Assembly (NCBI RefSeq): GCF_004803895.1
Contig: NZ_CP021978.1
Location: 1,736,001 to 1,800,000, forward strand
Direction: 5' to 3'
DNA from: Streptomyces hawaiiensis
GTDB lineage: Bacteria > Actinomycetota > Actinomycetes > Streptomycetales > Streptomycetaceae
DNA length: 64,000 nt
In this document: positions 16,068-25,442 of the stretch, piece by piece
How positions within the stretch are numbered: position 1 is the first letter of the stretch
Layout: each line of letters begins with the position of its first letter
Position numbers and translations under genes: made by a program
Notes under the pieces: model-generated
The model's input: the letters and a program-made list of their open reading frames with translations, nothing else
Databases searched by the model: none
What the model was told of the DNA's origin: nothing

Positions 16068-17039
16068 TCAGTGCCAGGGCAGCTGAGCGCGACGCTCCCA
16101 GTACGCGTGCGGTTCCTCCACGAGCGTGGCGAGGCGGGTCAGCTGGTCGTCGTCGAGGTCGACGACGGCCGCGTGCAGGTTCGAGGCGAGCTGGTTGGCG
16201 GTGGCCGCGCCGGAGAGGACGACACCGGCCCAGGGCTGCCGGAGGATCACGGCCAGGGCGACCGCGTCGCAGCCCAGCCCGGTCCGCTCGGCGATGTCCC
16301 TCACCACGGCCGGGGCGTGCGGCCCGGCCAGTCGGCCGTTGGCCATGCCCTCCTTGACGATCACGGTGAGCCCGGCTTCGTGCGCCTCGGCGAGGGCGGG
16401 GGCGGCGGAGGTCTCCAGCGCGTTGTACGTGGACTGCACGGTACGGAAGAGAGGTTCGCCGTCGACCGTCACGGCGAGGGCGGCGCGGATCGCGTCCGCC
16501 TGGGCGGGGCCACTGGTGGAGAAGCCGACGGTGAGGCCCTGCGCGGCGGCTTCCGCGAGCTTCGCGTGCAGTTCCTTGTCGGTGAGGGCCGGGCTGTCCG
16601 GAGTCACCGAGTGGATCTGGTAGAGGTCGAGCCGGTCGCCGAGCAGGGCGTCGCTCTCCGCGCGCTGCCGTTCGTAGGTGGCGAGGGTGTGGTCCTTGAC
16701 CTCGTGCTTCTCGGCGTCCGTCGACCAGTCGGCGGTGTAGGTGTAGCCCCACTTGCTGCCTACGACGATGTCATCGAGGCCGGGCCTCGTGTGCAGCCAG
16801 TCGGCGAGGAACTCTTCCGAGCGGCCGTAGGAGCGGGCGGCGTCGAAGTAGCGGACGCCCTGTGCGTAGGCGGCGTCCAGGAGTTCGTGGGTGCGGGTAC
16901 GCAGCGTCTCGACGCTGCGGTCGTCTCCGAGGTCTTCGTCCCGGCCGAGGTTGATGTAGCCGGGGCGTCCGACGGCGGCGAGGCCGAGGCCGATGTGGCA
17001 GGTGGGGGTCGTGGCGTTCGCGAGGCGGGCGAAGGGCAT
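16068..17039 (-). CDS. Aldo/keto reductase
   Basis: The 323-residue protein begins MPFARLANATTPTCHIGLGLAA and has the AKR signature FDAARSYGRSEEFLADWL (Asp and Tyr of the catalytic tetrad) and VGSKWGY with the catalytic Lys. LDLYQIHSVTPDS carries the catalytic His. It should reduce an aldehyde or ketone with NADPH; the substrate is unknown. The ATG at 17039 fits the family start. It is followed by the TetR gene on the same strand and preceded by argH, with no sign of coupling to either. Confidence 0.88.
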   Translation of the reverse strand: MPFARLANATTPTCHIGLGLAAVGRPGYINLGRDEDLGDDRSVETLRTRTHELLDAAYAQGVRYFDAARSYGRSEEFLADWLHTRPGLDDIVVGSKWGYTYTADWSTDAEKHEVKDHTLATYERQRAESDALLGDRLDLYQIHSVTPDSPALTDKELHAKLAEAAAQGLTVGFSTSGPAQADAIRAALAVTVDGEPLFRTVQSTYNALETSAAPALAEAHEAGLTVIVKEGMANGRLAGPHAPAVVRDIAERTGLGCDAVALAVILRQPWAGVVLSGAATANQLASNLHAAVVDLDDDQLTRLATLVEEPHAYWERRAQLPWH

Positions 17040-17208
17040 CGCTGGCTCCGTTCGGTCGGCGGCTGACGACCAACGTAACCCGCGATGACCTTCGCCTCGG
17101 CGCTCGGTTCTCACGGTGTTTCGGCGGGTGCGGGATCGCTGTGGCTCGTCGCGCCCACGCGGCGGAGCCGCACGTCGATACAAGCCCCGCCCCCTGAGGG
17201 CGTTCCCC

Positions 17209-18654
<1,446 letters not shown>

Positions 18655-18736
18655 TCAATGGGTGTGGATGTGCCACCGCCTCCCCGCCCGTGGGGCATGG
18701 AGACGGTCATCACGCTACTGCTCAGGGCAGATCACC

Positions 18737-18775
18737 GACATGCATGAGTATGCAGACCTCTGCATGATTCGTCAA
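18737..18775 (-). promoter_or_regulatory. ARG box and promoter of argH
   Basis: TGCAT-GAGT-ATGCA (18741-18754) is a perfect dyad matching the ARG box core, and a second TGCAT half-site follows at 18761-18765. On the minus strand TTGACG (18770-18775) and TACTCA (18745-18750), 19 bases apart, could be the -35 and -10 elements. The box thus covers the promoter, as expected for repression by ArgR with arginine. Confidence 0.75.
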
Positions 18776-18926
18776 TCCGCCCGTGGCAGAGGGACTGTTT
18801 CCGGTCAGGCGAGAGGAATTTGAGGATCCCTTGAACACGGGAAACCGCTTACCCGTACCTCTCGCCGAACGCAGGCGCCGCGTTACGAACACCGACGACA
18901 CCCCCGACCCCTAGTGAGGCATCCGC

Positions 18927-19871
18927 ATGTCCAGGGCTCTTCCGAAGTACAACAAGCGTCGCGTCACGTTCATCGGCGGCGCCGCCGCGGTGGCACTGTC
19001 CGGCACGGTGATCGCCGGCTTCGCCCTCGCCGGGGAGACGCCCGACAGCGGCGCCGCGAACGCCCGGACGCTGGCGGGCCCCGGCACCATCACGTGCCCG
19101 GACGTCACCGGCCAGCTGCCCGCGGTCCCCGCCTCGGCGAAGGCGGAGGTCGACCGCAACCTCGCCCAGCTGAACACGCAGATCCAGGAGGCCAACAAGC
19201 GCCTGGTCGACACGGTCGGCCAGGGCGGGCCCAACTTCGTCCAGAACGCCATCCTCGGCCCGCTGGAGGACAAGCGCGTCGCCGCCCTCAACCGCATCGA
19301 GACGGCCATCGGGCGGGCCGCCGACAAGCCGGAGGGCCTGGAGGCCTTCGCGGCCTGCCAGCTCAACGCCGGCGGTGACGCCGGAGCGGGCGAGGCGGCG
19401 GGTGGCGAGGCGGGCGCCGGCGCGGAGGCCGGAGCCGGCGCGGAGGCGGGTGCCGAGGCGGGAGCCGGCGCGGGTGCCGAAGAGGGCGGCGCGGGTGCCG
19501 AGGCGGGCGCCGGCGCGGAGGCCGGCGAGGGTGCCCAGGAGGGCGGCGCCGGTGCGGGCGAGGCGGGCAACGCCGGTGCCGGCACGATCAGCTGCCCGGA
19601 CGTCGCCTCCCAGCTGCCGGCGATCCCCGCGTCGGCCCAGGCCGAGGTCGACCGGAACCTGACCCTGCTGGACACGCAGGTCGCCGAGGCCAACAAGCGC
19701 CTGGTCGACACGGTCGGCCAGGGTGGACCCAACTTCGTCCAGAACGCCATCCTCGGCCCGCTGGAGGACAAGCGGATCTCCACCGTCAACCGCATCGCCA
19801 CGGCCATCGGCCGCACGGCCGAGAAGCCGGCCGGCCTGGACTCCCTGGCCGCCTGCACGCTCACCAAGTGA
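18927..19871 (+). CDS. Secreted protein with two tandem copies of an unknown domain
   Basis: The 314-residue protein has an N-terminal signal peptide (positions 11-36, RRVTFIGGAAAVALSG then hydrophobic to ALA-GE). Two about 95-residue copies follow, each starting T-I-(T/S)-C-P-D-V and ending A-A-C; the cysteines are C57/C144 and C223/C310, so one disulfide per copy is likely. Each copy holds NKRLVDTVGQGGPNFVQNAI and LGPLEDKR, identical in both. The copies are separated by about 75 residues of Gly/Ala/Glu. The family is not known to me by function. The ATG at 18927 follows GTGAGG. Two hairpins end the gene, so it is transcribed alone. Confidence 0.85.
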   Translation: MSRALPKYNKRRVTFIGGAAAVALSGTVIAGFALAGETPDSGAANARTLAGPGTITCPDVTGQLPAVPASAKAEVDRNLAQLNTQIQEANKRLVDTVGQGGPNFVQNAILGPLEDKRVAALNRIETAIGRAADKPEGLEAFAACQLNAGGDAGAGEAAGGEAGAGAEAGAGAEAGAEAGAGAGAEEGGAGAEAGAGAEAGEGAQEGGAGAGEAGNAGAGTISCPDVASQLPAIPASAQAEVDRNLTLLDTQVAEANKRLVDTVGQGGPNFVQNAILGPLEDKRISTVNRIATAIGRTAEKPAGLDSLAACTLTK

Positions 19872-19884
19872 GGTGACAGGCGCT

Positions 19885-19921
19885 GTGGCCGCCCCGTGGG
19901 AGCGCCGGCCGGGGCGGCCAC
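19885..19921 (+). terminator. Terminator hairpin after the two-domain secreted protein
   Basis: GTGGCCGCCCC (19885-19895) and GGGGCGGCCAC (19911-19921) form a perfect 11-bp stem with a 15-base loop, 14 bases after the stop codon. Confidence 0.8.
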
Positions 19922-19936
19922 GGACGACGCCTGGAG

Positions 19937-19967
19937 GCGGGATCCGGCAGAGGTGACCGGATCCCGC
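19937..19967 (+). terminator. Second terminator hairpin
   Basis: GCGGGATCCGG (19937-19947) and CCGGATCCCGC (19957-19967) form a perfect 11-bp stem with a 9-base loop, in tandem with the first hairpin. Confidence 0.75.
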
Positions 19968-20011
19968 AATTCCTTAGACAGTCGAAAGACCTGCGGCCAT
20001 AATCGTTCGAC

Positions 20012-20599
20012 ATGGGAAAGACTCACGAGCGCATAGACGGCCGGCTCCGCACGTTCATCGAGGCGCAGCCGGTCTTCTTCACCGCCACCGCGCCCCTGGC
20101 CGCCGACGGCACCGTCAACCTCTCCCCCAAGGGCCTCACGGGCTCCTTCGCGGTGCTCGACGAGCTCACGGTGGCCTATCTCGACTTCGCCGGTTCCAAC
20201 GCCGAGACCATCGCCCACCTGCGGGAGAACGGACGGATCACCCTGATGTGGTGCGCCTTCCAGGGCCCGCCGAACATCGTCCGCGTGCACGGCAGGGGTG
20301 AACCGGTCTTCCGCGACGACCCCCGATTCGGGGACCTGCTCGCGCACTTCCCGGACATCGACCCGACGCAGCACGGCCTGCGCGCGATCATCGTCGTCAC
20401 CGCCGAACTCGTCCGCGACACCTGCGGTTACGCGGTCCCCTTCATGGCGTACGAGGAGGACCGGGACCTGCACGGCAAGCGGTTCGCCCGGGAGGACGAC
20501 GCCTCGCTCAGCGCGTACTTCGGCAAGAAGGAGCACATCGCCACCAGCCTGGACGGACTACCCGGGCTGCCGTTGCCGCTGCCGCCCTCTACGGTCTGA
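20012..20599 (+). CDS. Pyridoxamine 5'-phosphate oxidase-related (flavin split-barrel) protein
   Basis: The 195-residue protein shows the FMN-binding split-barrel pattern: an N-terminal helix, FFTATAPLAADGTVNLSPKG, then VAYLDFAGSNAETIAHLRENGRITLM. The last segment is the phosphate-contact region typical of this superfamily. It probably binds FMN or F420, but substrate and reaction are unknown. It is preceded by two terminators, so it has its own promoter. The next gene starts three bases after its stop. Confidence 0.82.
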   Translation: MGKTHERIDGRLRTFIEAQPVFFTATAPLAADGTVNLSPKGLTGSFAVLDELTVAYLDFAGSNAETIAHLRENGRITLMWCAFQGPPNIVRVHGRGEPVFRDDPRFGDLLAHFPDIDPTQHGLRAIIVVTAELVRDTCGYAVPFMAYEEDRDLHGKRFAREDDASLSAYFGKKEHIATSLDGLPGLPLPLPPSTV

Positions 20600-20602
20600 G
20601 GC

Positions 20603-21304
20603 ATGCGCCTTGGTGCCGTCGCTCTCGCCGTCTCCCCCCTGGTCGCGCTCGGCGCCGGGCCGCCCGCCCCCGGGCCGCCGCTGCCGGCCCGGATGGCGGA
20701 CACCGGCGGCGGCACCCAGCTGATCACCGCGGTGGCCCCGAAGCGGGCCTCGACGACGGGCAGGGTCACCTGGTGGGACCGCGGAGCGGACGGGCGCTGG
20801 GTGAAGAGGGGCTCCACGCCTGCCCGGTTCGGAGCGAACGGGCTCGTCGCCGGCGTCTTCCGCAAGCAGGGCACGAACACCACACCCACCGGCCTGTACG
20901 GCCTGCCGTACGCCTTCGGCATCAAGGCGGCGCCGCGCGGGACGGCGTACACCTACCGCAGGGTGCACCGGGGCTCCTGGTGGTGCCAGGACAACGACTC
21001 CCGCTCCTACAACCGCTGGACCGAGCCGCGCGCGGCCGACTGCCGGGCCGCCGAGTCCGAGCACCTGATCACCTACCGCGCGCAGTACGCGCACGCGCTC
21101 GTCATCGGCTTCAACTACGGGCGCCCCGTGCGAGGGCGCGGCGCGGGCATCTTCCTCCATGTCAACGGGCGGGGTGCGACGGCAGGTTGTGTCTCCGTGT
21201 CCGAGGAGGCCATGCGGCGGATCCTCGGCTGGGCCGACCCCGCGCGGCGGCCGCACATCGCCATCGGCACGAAGAGCGGGAACACGGCCGTCACCCGCCT
21301 GTGA
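20603..21304 (+). CDS. Secreted L,D-transpeptidase-like (YkuD-type) protein
   Basis: The 233-residue protein has a short N-terminal hydrophobic signal (residues 4-20). The C-terminal half has a catalytic pattern of L,D-transpeptidases, with GIFLHVNGRGATAGCVSVSE containing His186 and Cys196 in the HxxxxxxxxxC arrangement. These enzymes cross-link peptidoglycan stems or attach proteins to them. The spacing and the GCVSVSE tail match secreted actinobacterial YkuD relatives that lack other domains. The exact reaction is uncertain. It starts at ATG 20603, three bases after the previous stop, so it forms an operon with it. Confidence 0.78.
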   Translation: MRLGAVALAVSPLVALGAGPPAPGPPLPARMADTGGGTQLITAVAPKRASTTGRVTWWDRGADGRWVKRGSTPARFGANGLVAGVFRKQGTNTTPTGLYGLPYAFGIKAAPRGTAYTYRRVHRGSWWCQDNDSRSYNRWTEPRAADCRAAESEHLITYRAQYAHALVIGFNYGRPVRGRGAGIFLHVNGRGATAGCVSVSEEAMRRILGWADPARRPHIAIGTKSGNTAVTRL

Positions 21305-21431
21305 CGGACCGGCGGCCGTGTGCGTGTTACCGGCGGTCACTCCTGTCCGCACCCGACTCGGCACGCGGCTGAACACTCCCGTGTCCCGGCACGTATCTGT
21401 GGGCCAAGGGTCAAGTCCCCACGGAGGAACC

Positions 21432-22814
21432 GTGACCACCACGCTCGCAGGCGGACGTGCCGCCCGCCGCCAGACGATGCGCCGCATCCGCCCGCGCCGC
21501 TCCCCGGCCGTCCCGCTGCTGATCGCCCTGTGGGCCGGTGCGGCGGCTGTGCTGTGGCTGTGGTGGGACAACACACCGTCCCTCGCGGACAACACGAGCA
21601 AGATCCTGGCCGCGGGCCGGATCACCGGACTGCTCGCCGGCTACCTCATGGCGCTGGTGGTGCTCCAGATGGCCAGGGTGCCCGCGCTGGAGCGGCGGGT
21701 GGGTACCGACCGGGTCGCGCGCTGGCACGCCATGACCGGCCGCTACACGCTCTGCCTGGTCCTCGCCCACGTCTTCCTCATCATGTGGGGCTATGCCCTG
21801 CAGGCGGGCAAGGGGCTGGGCGACATCGTCCAGCAGACGACGGACTCCATCAACCAGCTGCCGGACATGGGCAAGGCCGCCATCGGCACGGGCCTGCTGT
21901 TCGTCATCGGGATCCTCTCGATCGGCGGGGTTCGCCGCCTGATCGGGTACGACACCTGGTACCACGTGCACCTGCTCACGTACGCCTCGGTGTACATGAC
22001 GTTCTGGCACCAGATCACGACGGGCAACGAGTTCGCCGTCGAGCCGGCCGCGAAGACCTTCTGGTACGGGCTGTACGGCGTGGTGACCGCGCTGGTCGTC
22101 TGGTACCGGATCCTCACCCCGATCCGGCTGAACCTGCGGCACCGCATGCGGGTGGAGGCGGTCATCGAGGAGACTCCCGGGATCGTGTCCGTGCTGATCA
22201 GCGGGCGCAAGCTGCACCGGATGGGCGCGGAGGCCGGGCACTTCTTCCGGTGGCGGTTCATGGCGCCGGGCATGCGCTTCAGCTCGCACCCCTACTCCTT
22301 GTCGGCGGCGCCCCGCCCGGACATGCTGCGGATCACCGTCAAGGCGATCGGCGACCACACCGAGCGGCTGCGCGAACTGACGCCCGGCACCAAGGTGTGG
22401 GCGGAGGGCCCCTACGGCGCGATGACCGCGCAGCGCCGCAGCCGCGGCAAGGTGCTGCTGGTGGCGGGCGGGGTGGGCATCACCCCGATGCGGGCCCTGT
22501 TCGAGACGCTGCCGGGCGCGTCCGGTGACATCACGCTCCTCTACCGGGCCAACAGCACCCAGGACCTCGCCCTGTGGGGCGAGCTCGCCAAGATCGCCGA
22601 CGAGCGCGGCGCCCGGCTGATGTACGCGGTCAACAGCCCGGAGGGGGAACGCCCCGACATCTCGGCGGAGTCCCTCCAGCGGAAGATCCCGGACATCGAC
22701 GACCACGACGTCTTCATGTGCGGGCCGCCCGGCTTCGCGCAGTCGGTCTACGAGGCACTGCGCGGAGCGGGAGTCCCCGCCCGCCGTATCCATCACGAGT
22801 CGTTCGAGATGTGA
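21432..22814 (+). CDS. Ferric-reductase-like transmembrane flavocytochrome with FAD/NAD(P)H module
   Basis: The 460-residue protein starts at GTG 21432 behind GGAGG. Residues 25-230 form about six hydrophobic segments of the ferric reductase type. His99/His113 and His178 (or 180)/His193 are suitable bis-haem ligands. Residues 240-460 are a ferredoxin-reductase module: HPYSLSAAPRPD binds FAD, GGVGITPMRALF and MCGPPGFAQSVYEALR bind NAD(P)H. It should move electrons from cytoplasmic NAD(P)H through FAD and haem to the outer face. It is followed after 40 bases by the three-domain FMN-binding protein and then ApbE, which suggests that the electrons pass to covalently bound FMN. Confidence 0.88.
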   Translation: MTTTLAGGRAARRQTMRRIRPRRSPAVPLLIALWAGAAAVLWLWWDNTPSLADNTSKILAAGRITGLLAGYLMALVVLQMARVPALERRVGTDRVARWHAMTGRYTLCLVLAHVFLIMWGYALQAGKGLGDIVQQTTDSINQLPDMGKAAIGTGLLFVIGILSIGGVRRLIGYDTWYHVHLLTYASVYMTFWHQITTGNEFAVEPAAKTFWYGLYGVVTALVVWYRILTPIRLNLRHRMRVEAVIEETPGIVSVLISGRKLHRMGAEAGHFFRWRFMAPGMRFSSHPYSLSAAPRPDMLRITVKAIGDHTERLRELTPGTKVWAEGPYGAMTAQRRSRGKVLLVAGGVGITPMRALFETLPGASGDITLLYRANSTQDLALWGELAKIADERGARLMYAVNSPEGERPDISAESLQRKIPDIDDHDVFMCGPPGFAQSVYEALRGAGVPARRIHHESFEM

Positions 22815-22854
22815 GCGACGGGACACCAACGCCCCTTCAGGAGTTTGGGAAACG

Positions 22855-23913
22855 ATGAGGAAGTCTCACCCCGTCCGGCGTGCCGTGCTCGCCGGCGCAG
22901 CCACCGTCTCCGGGATCGTGCTGCTGCTGTCGCTGAAGCCGGCGTCCGACCCGGGTTCCGCCCAGGCGGCGGACGGCCAGCTGCCGCCCGCGGCTGCCGG
23001 GCAGGCCCCGCAGGGCGGCGTGAACGGCGCGGTCACCGGCGACGCGGCGCAGACGCAGTACGGCGCGGTGCAGGTCCGCCTGACGATGAACAACGGCAAG
23101 ATCTCCCAGGCCGAGGCGGTCCAGGCGCCCAAGGGCGGCCGCAGCGACCAGATCACCGCCAGCTCGGTGCCGCGCCTGAACCAGGCGGTGGTGGCGGCGC
23201 AGAGCGCGGACATCGACGCGGTCTCCGGCGCCACTTACACCAGCGCCGGCTACAAGAAGTCCCTCCAGTCGGCCCTGGACAAGGCGAAGGCGTCGGCCGG
23301 ATCGCAGCAGGGTTCGGGCGGCGCGCAGACGCTGACCGGCGATGTCGCGCAGACGCAGTACGGGCCGGTCCAGGTACGGGTGACCGTCGCGGGCGGGAAG
23401 ATCACCAAGGCCGAGGCGGTCCAGGCCCCCAAGGGCGGCCGCAGCGACCAGATCACCTCCTCCTCCGTCCCCCGCCTCAACCAGGCGGCCGTCGCGGCCG
23501 GAACCGCCGACATCGACGCGGTCTCCGGCGCCACGTACACCAGCGCCGGCTACAAGAAGTCCCTCCAGTCGGCCCTGGACAAGGCTCCGGCCGGGGGCGG
23601 TTCCTCGCAGGCCGCGGGTTCCGGGGGCGGCCAGGCCGCGACGCAGACGCTCACCGGCAGTGTGGCGCAGACGCAGTACGGGCCGGTCCAGGTACGGGTG
23701 ACCGTCGCGGGCGGGAAGATCACCAAGGCCGAGGCGGTCCAGGCCCCCAAGGGCGGCCGCAGCGACCAGATCACCTCCTCCTCCGTCCCCCGCCTCAACC
23801 AGGCGGCCGTGGCAGCCGGAACCGCGCAGATCGACGCCGTGTCCGGGGCGACGTACACCAGCGCCGGCTACAAGCAGTCCCTCCAGTCCGCGCTGGACCA
23901 GGCCGGTGGCTGA
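22855..23913 (+). CDS. Exported protein with three covalent-FMN-binding domains
   Basis: The 352-residue protein has an N-terminal signal anchor (residues 9-27). Three FMN-binding domains (FMN_bind type) follow at about 58-143, 158-243 and 264-349. Each has GKI(S/T)xAEAVQAPKGGRSDQI and a flavinylation motif D-A-V-S-G-A-T-Y-T-S. In this family ApbE links FMN by a phosphoester bond to the Thr of SGAT, here Thr127, Thr227 and Thr333. It is probably an extracytoplasmic electron wire or store for the adjacent flavocytochrome. Domains two and three share 146 identical bases. The ApbE gene overlaps its 3' end by eight bases. Confidence 0.9.
   Translation: MRKSHPVRRAVLAGAATVSGIVLLLSLKPASDPGSAQAADGQLPPAAAGQAPQGGVNGAVTGDAAQTQYGAVQVRLTMNNGKISQAEAVQAPKGGRSDQITASSVPRLNQAVVAAQSADIDAVSGATYTSAGYKKSLQSALDKAKASAGSQQGSGGAQTLTGDVAQTQYGPVQVRVTVAGGKITKAEAVQAPKGGRSDQITSSSVPRLNQAAVAAGTADIDAVSGATYTSAGYKKSLQSALDKAPAGGGSSQAAGSGGGQAATQTLTGSVAQTQYGPVQVRVTVAGGKITKAEAVQAPKGGRSDQITSSSVPRLNQAAVAAGTAQIDAVSGATYTSAGYKQSLQSALDQAGG
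23347..23810 (+). repeat. Long identical DNA repeat within the FMN-binding protein gene
   Basis: Bases 23347-23492 and 23665-23810 are identical by eye over 146 positions, with a period of 318 bases (106 codons). The first domain (around 23040-23280) is related but clearly divergent. This indicates recent duplication or gene conversion of the FMN-binding unit. Confidence 0.9.
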
Positions 23914-24709
23914 CACGGTGGCCGACTCCGCACAGGCTCCCGCCGCGGTACGTCATGCCGAGGAGACGATGGGGACCGTCTTCTCCTTCGACGTCCGCGG
24001 CGGGGAACCGGCCATCGTGCGCGCGGCCCTGGACGAGGCCGTCGCCGGGCTGCACCGGGTCGACGAAGTCTTCAGCACGTACCGCGAGGACAGCCAGATC
24101 TCGCGGCTGCAGCGCGGGGAGCTGACGGTCGAGGAGTGCGATCCCGAGGTCGCCGAGGTGCTGGAACTGGCCGCCGAGGCGGAACGGTTGAGCGACGGCT
24201 GGTTCAGCACGTCGTACCGGGGCCGCCTCGATCCGACGGGCATCGTCAAGGGCTGGGCGGTCGAGCGGGCGGCGCGGCGGCTGGCGGCGGTGCCCGGGGT
24301 GTGCGGAGTGAACCTCAACGGCGGCGGGGACGTGCAGCTCCTCGGTACGCCGGGGGCGCAGCGGCCGTGGCGGGTGGGGGTCGCCGACCCGCTGCGGCCG
24401 GGAGGCCTGGCGGCGGTCATCTCCGCGGCCGGGGTGGAGGAGCTGTCCGTGGCCACGTCCGGTACGGCGGAACGGGGCGACCACATCGTCGACCCGAGGA
24501 CCGGGCGCTCGGCTGTGACCGACCTGGTCGCCGTGACGGTGGTGGGGCCCCGGCTGACGTGGGTCGACTGCTGGGCGACCGCGGCGTTCGCGATGGGCTC
24601 GCGGGAGGGCCTGGCGTGGCTGGAGTCGCTGCCGGGTGTTGAGGCGCTGCTGATCACGGCCGGGGACGAGGTGCGCTGTACCGGGGGGTTGGCGGCGCGG
24701 CTGGGGTGA
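23906..24709 (+). CDS. apbE: FAD:protein FMN transferase
   Basis: The 267-residue protein is an ApbE. It begins with EETMGTVFSFDV and has FSTYREDSQISRL, the FAD-contact region GIVKGWAVERAA, and NLNGGGDVQLLG. VATSGTAERGDHIVDPRTG and DCWATAAFAMG are the metal and catalytic regions. The enzyme uses FAD to attach FMN covalently to Thr in (S/T)GAT motifs; the neighbouring protein has three. The start is GTG 23906, overlapping the upstream gene; a GTG at 23918 is an alternative. Unlike many ApbE proteins it has no signal peptide or lipobox, so it appears cytoplasmic. The gene ends this three-gene operon. Confidence 0.93.
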   Translation: MADTVADSAQAPAAVRHAEETMGTVFSFDVRGGEPAIVRAALDEAVAGLHRVDEVFSTYREDSQISRLQRGELTVEECDPEVAEVLELAAEAERLSDGWFSTSYRGRLDPTGIVKGWAVERAARRLAAVPGVCGVNLNGGGDVQLLGTPGAQRPWRVGVADPLRPGGLAAVISAAGVEELSVATSGTAERGDHIVDPRTGRSAVTDLVAVTVVGPRLTWVDCWATAAFAMGSREGLAWLESLPGVEALLITAGDEVRCTGGLAARLG

Positions 24710-24819
24710 GATGTGGCTGGAGGGCGGGGGGGTCCGCAGTCCGGCATAGCGGGGTGCCGCTGGGCCCACCCGTGCCGCCCCTGGCGGCACGCATGCCCGC
24801 AGCCAGGCGGAACCGACCC

Positions 24820-24846
24820 AGGGGCGCGGGGAACTGCGCGACCAGC
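24820..24846 (+). repeat. Dispersed GGGGCGCGGGGAACTGCGCG element, copy 3
   Basis: The 20-mer GGGGCGCGGGGAACTGCGCG is at 24821-24840, between the convergent ends of apbE and argR. It is identical to the minus-strand copy at 10124-10153. Confidence 0.7.
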
Positions 24847-24889
24847 CGCGGCGCACCCGCACACACCACCACCGGCACGCCCACGGCGC

Positions 24890-25435
24890 TCAGTGCCCGT
24901 TCTGCGCCAGCCTCAGCAGATGATCAGCCAGCGCCTGCCCACCCGTCGGCTCCCTGCTGATCAGCAGCAACGTGTCGTCACCGGCGATCGTCCCCAGGAT
25001 GTCGTGCAGCTCGGCCTGGTCGATGGCCGAGGCCAGGAACTGCGCCGCCCCCGGAGGGGTACGCAGCACCACGAGATTCGCCGAGGCTTCCGCGGAGATC
25101 AGCAGCTCCTGCGAGAGCCGCCGCATCCGCTCCTCCTTCGCCGACCCGCCCAGCGGCGCCCGGGGCGTACGGAACCCGCCCTCGCTGGGCACCGCGTAGA
25201 TCAGGTCACCGTCGGCGTTGCGGATCTTCACCGCGTTCAGCTCGTCCAGGTCCCGGCTGAGCGTCGCCTGCGTGACGTTCAGCCCGTCGTCGGCGAGCAG
25301 CTTCGCCAGCTGGCTCTGCGACCGGACCGGCTGCCGGTTGAGGATGTCCACGATCCGGCGGTGGCGTGCGGTGCGGGTCTGCGGCACGGCGGGCCCGTTC
25401 GCCCCCGGCTGCTCGTGGTCCTGCGCCTGGCTCAT
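24890..25435 (-). CDS. argR: Arginine repressor
   Basis: The 181-residue protein has an N-terminal winged helix ([20 protein letters not shown], then [21 protein letters not shown]). A C-terminal hexamerisation and arginine-binding domain follows, with [12 protein letters not shown] (GT-x-A-G-D-D-T arginine contacts). It binds ARG boxes with arginine as co-repressor and controls argC and argH promoters in this window. The ATG at 25435 lies seven bases after the argD stop, so it is the last gene of argCJBDR and represses its own operon. Confidence 0.96.
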   Translation of the reverse strand: MSQAQDHEQPGANGPAVPQTRTARHRRIVDILNRQPVRSQSQLAKLLADDGLNVTQATLSRDLDELNAVKIRNADGDLIYAVPSEGGFRTPRAPLGGSAKEERMRRLSQELLISAEASANLVVLRTPPGAAQFLASAIDQAELHDILGTIAGDDTLLLISREPTGGQALADHLLRLAQNGH

Positions 25436-25442
25436 CGTCGTC

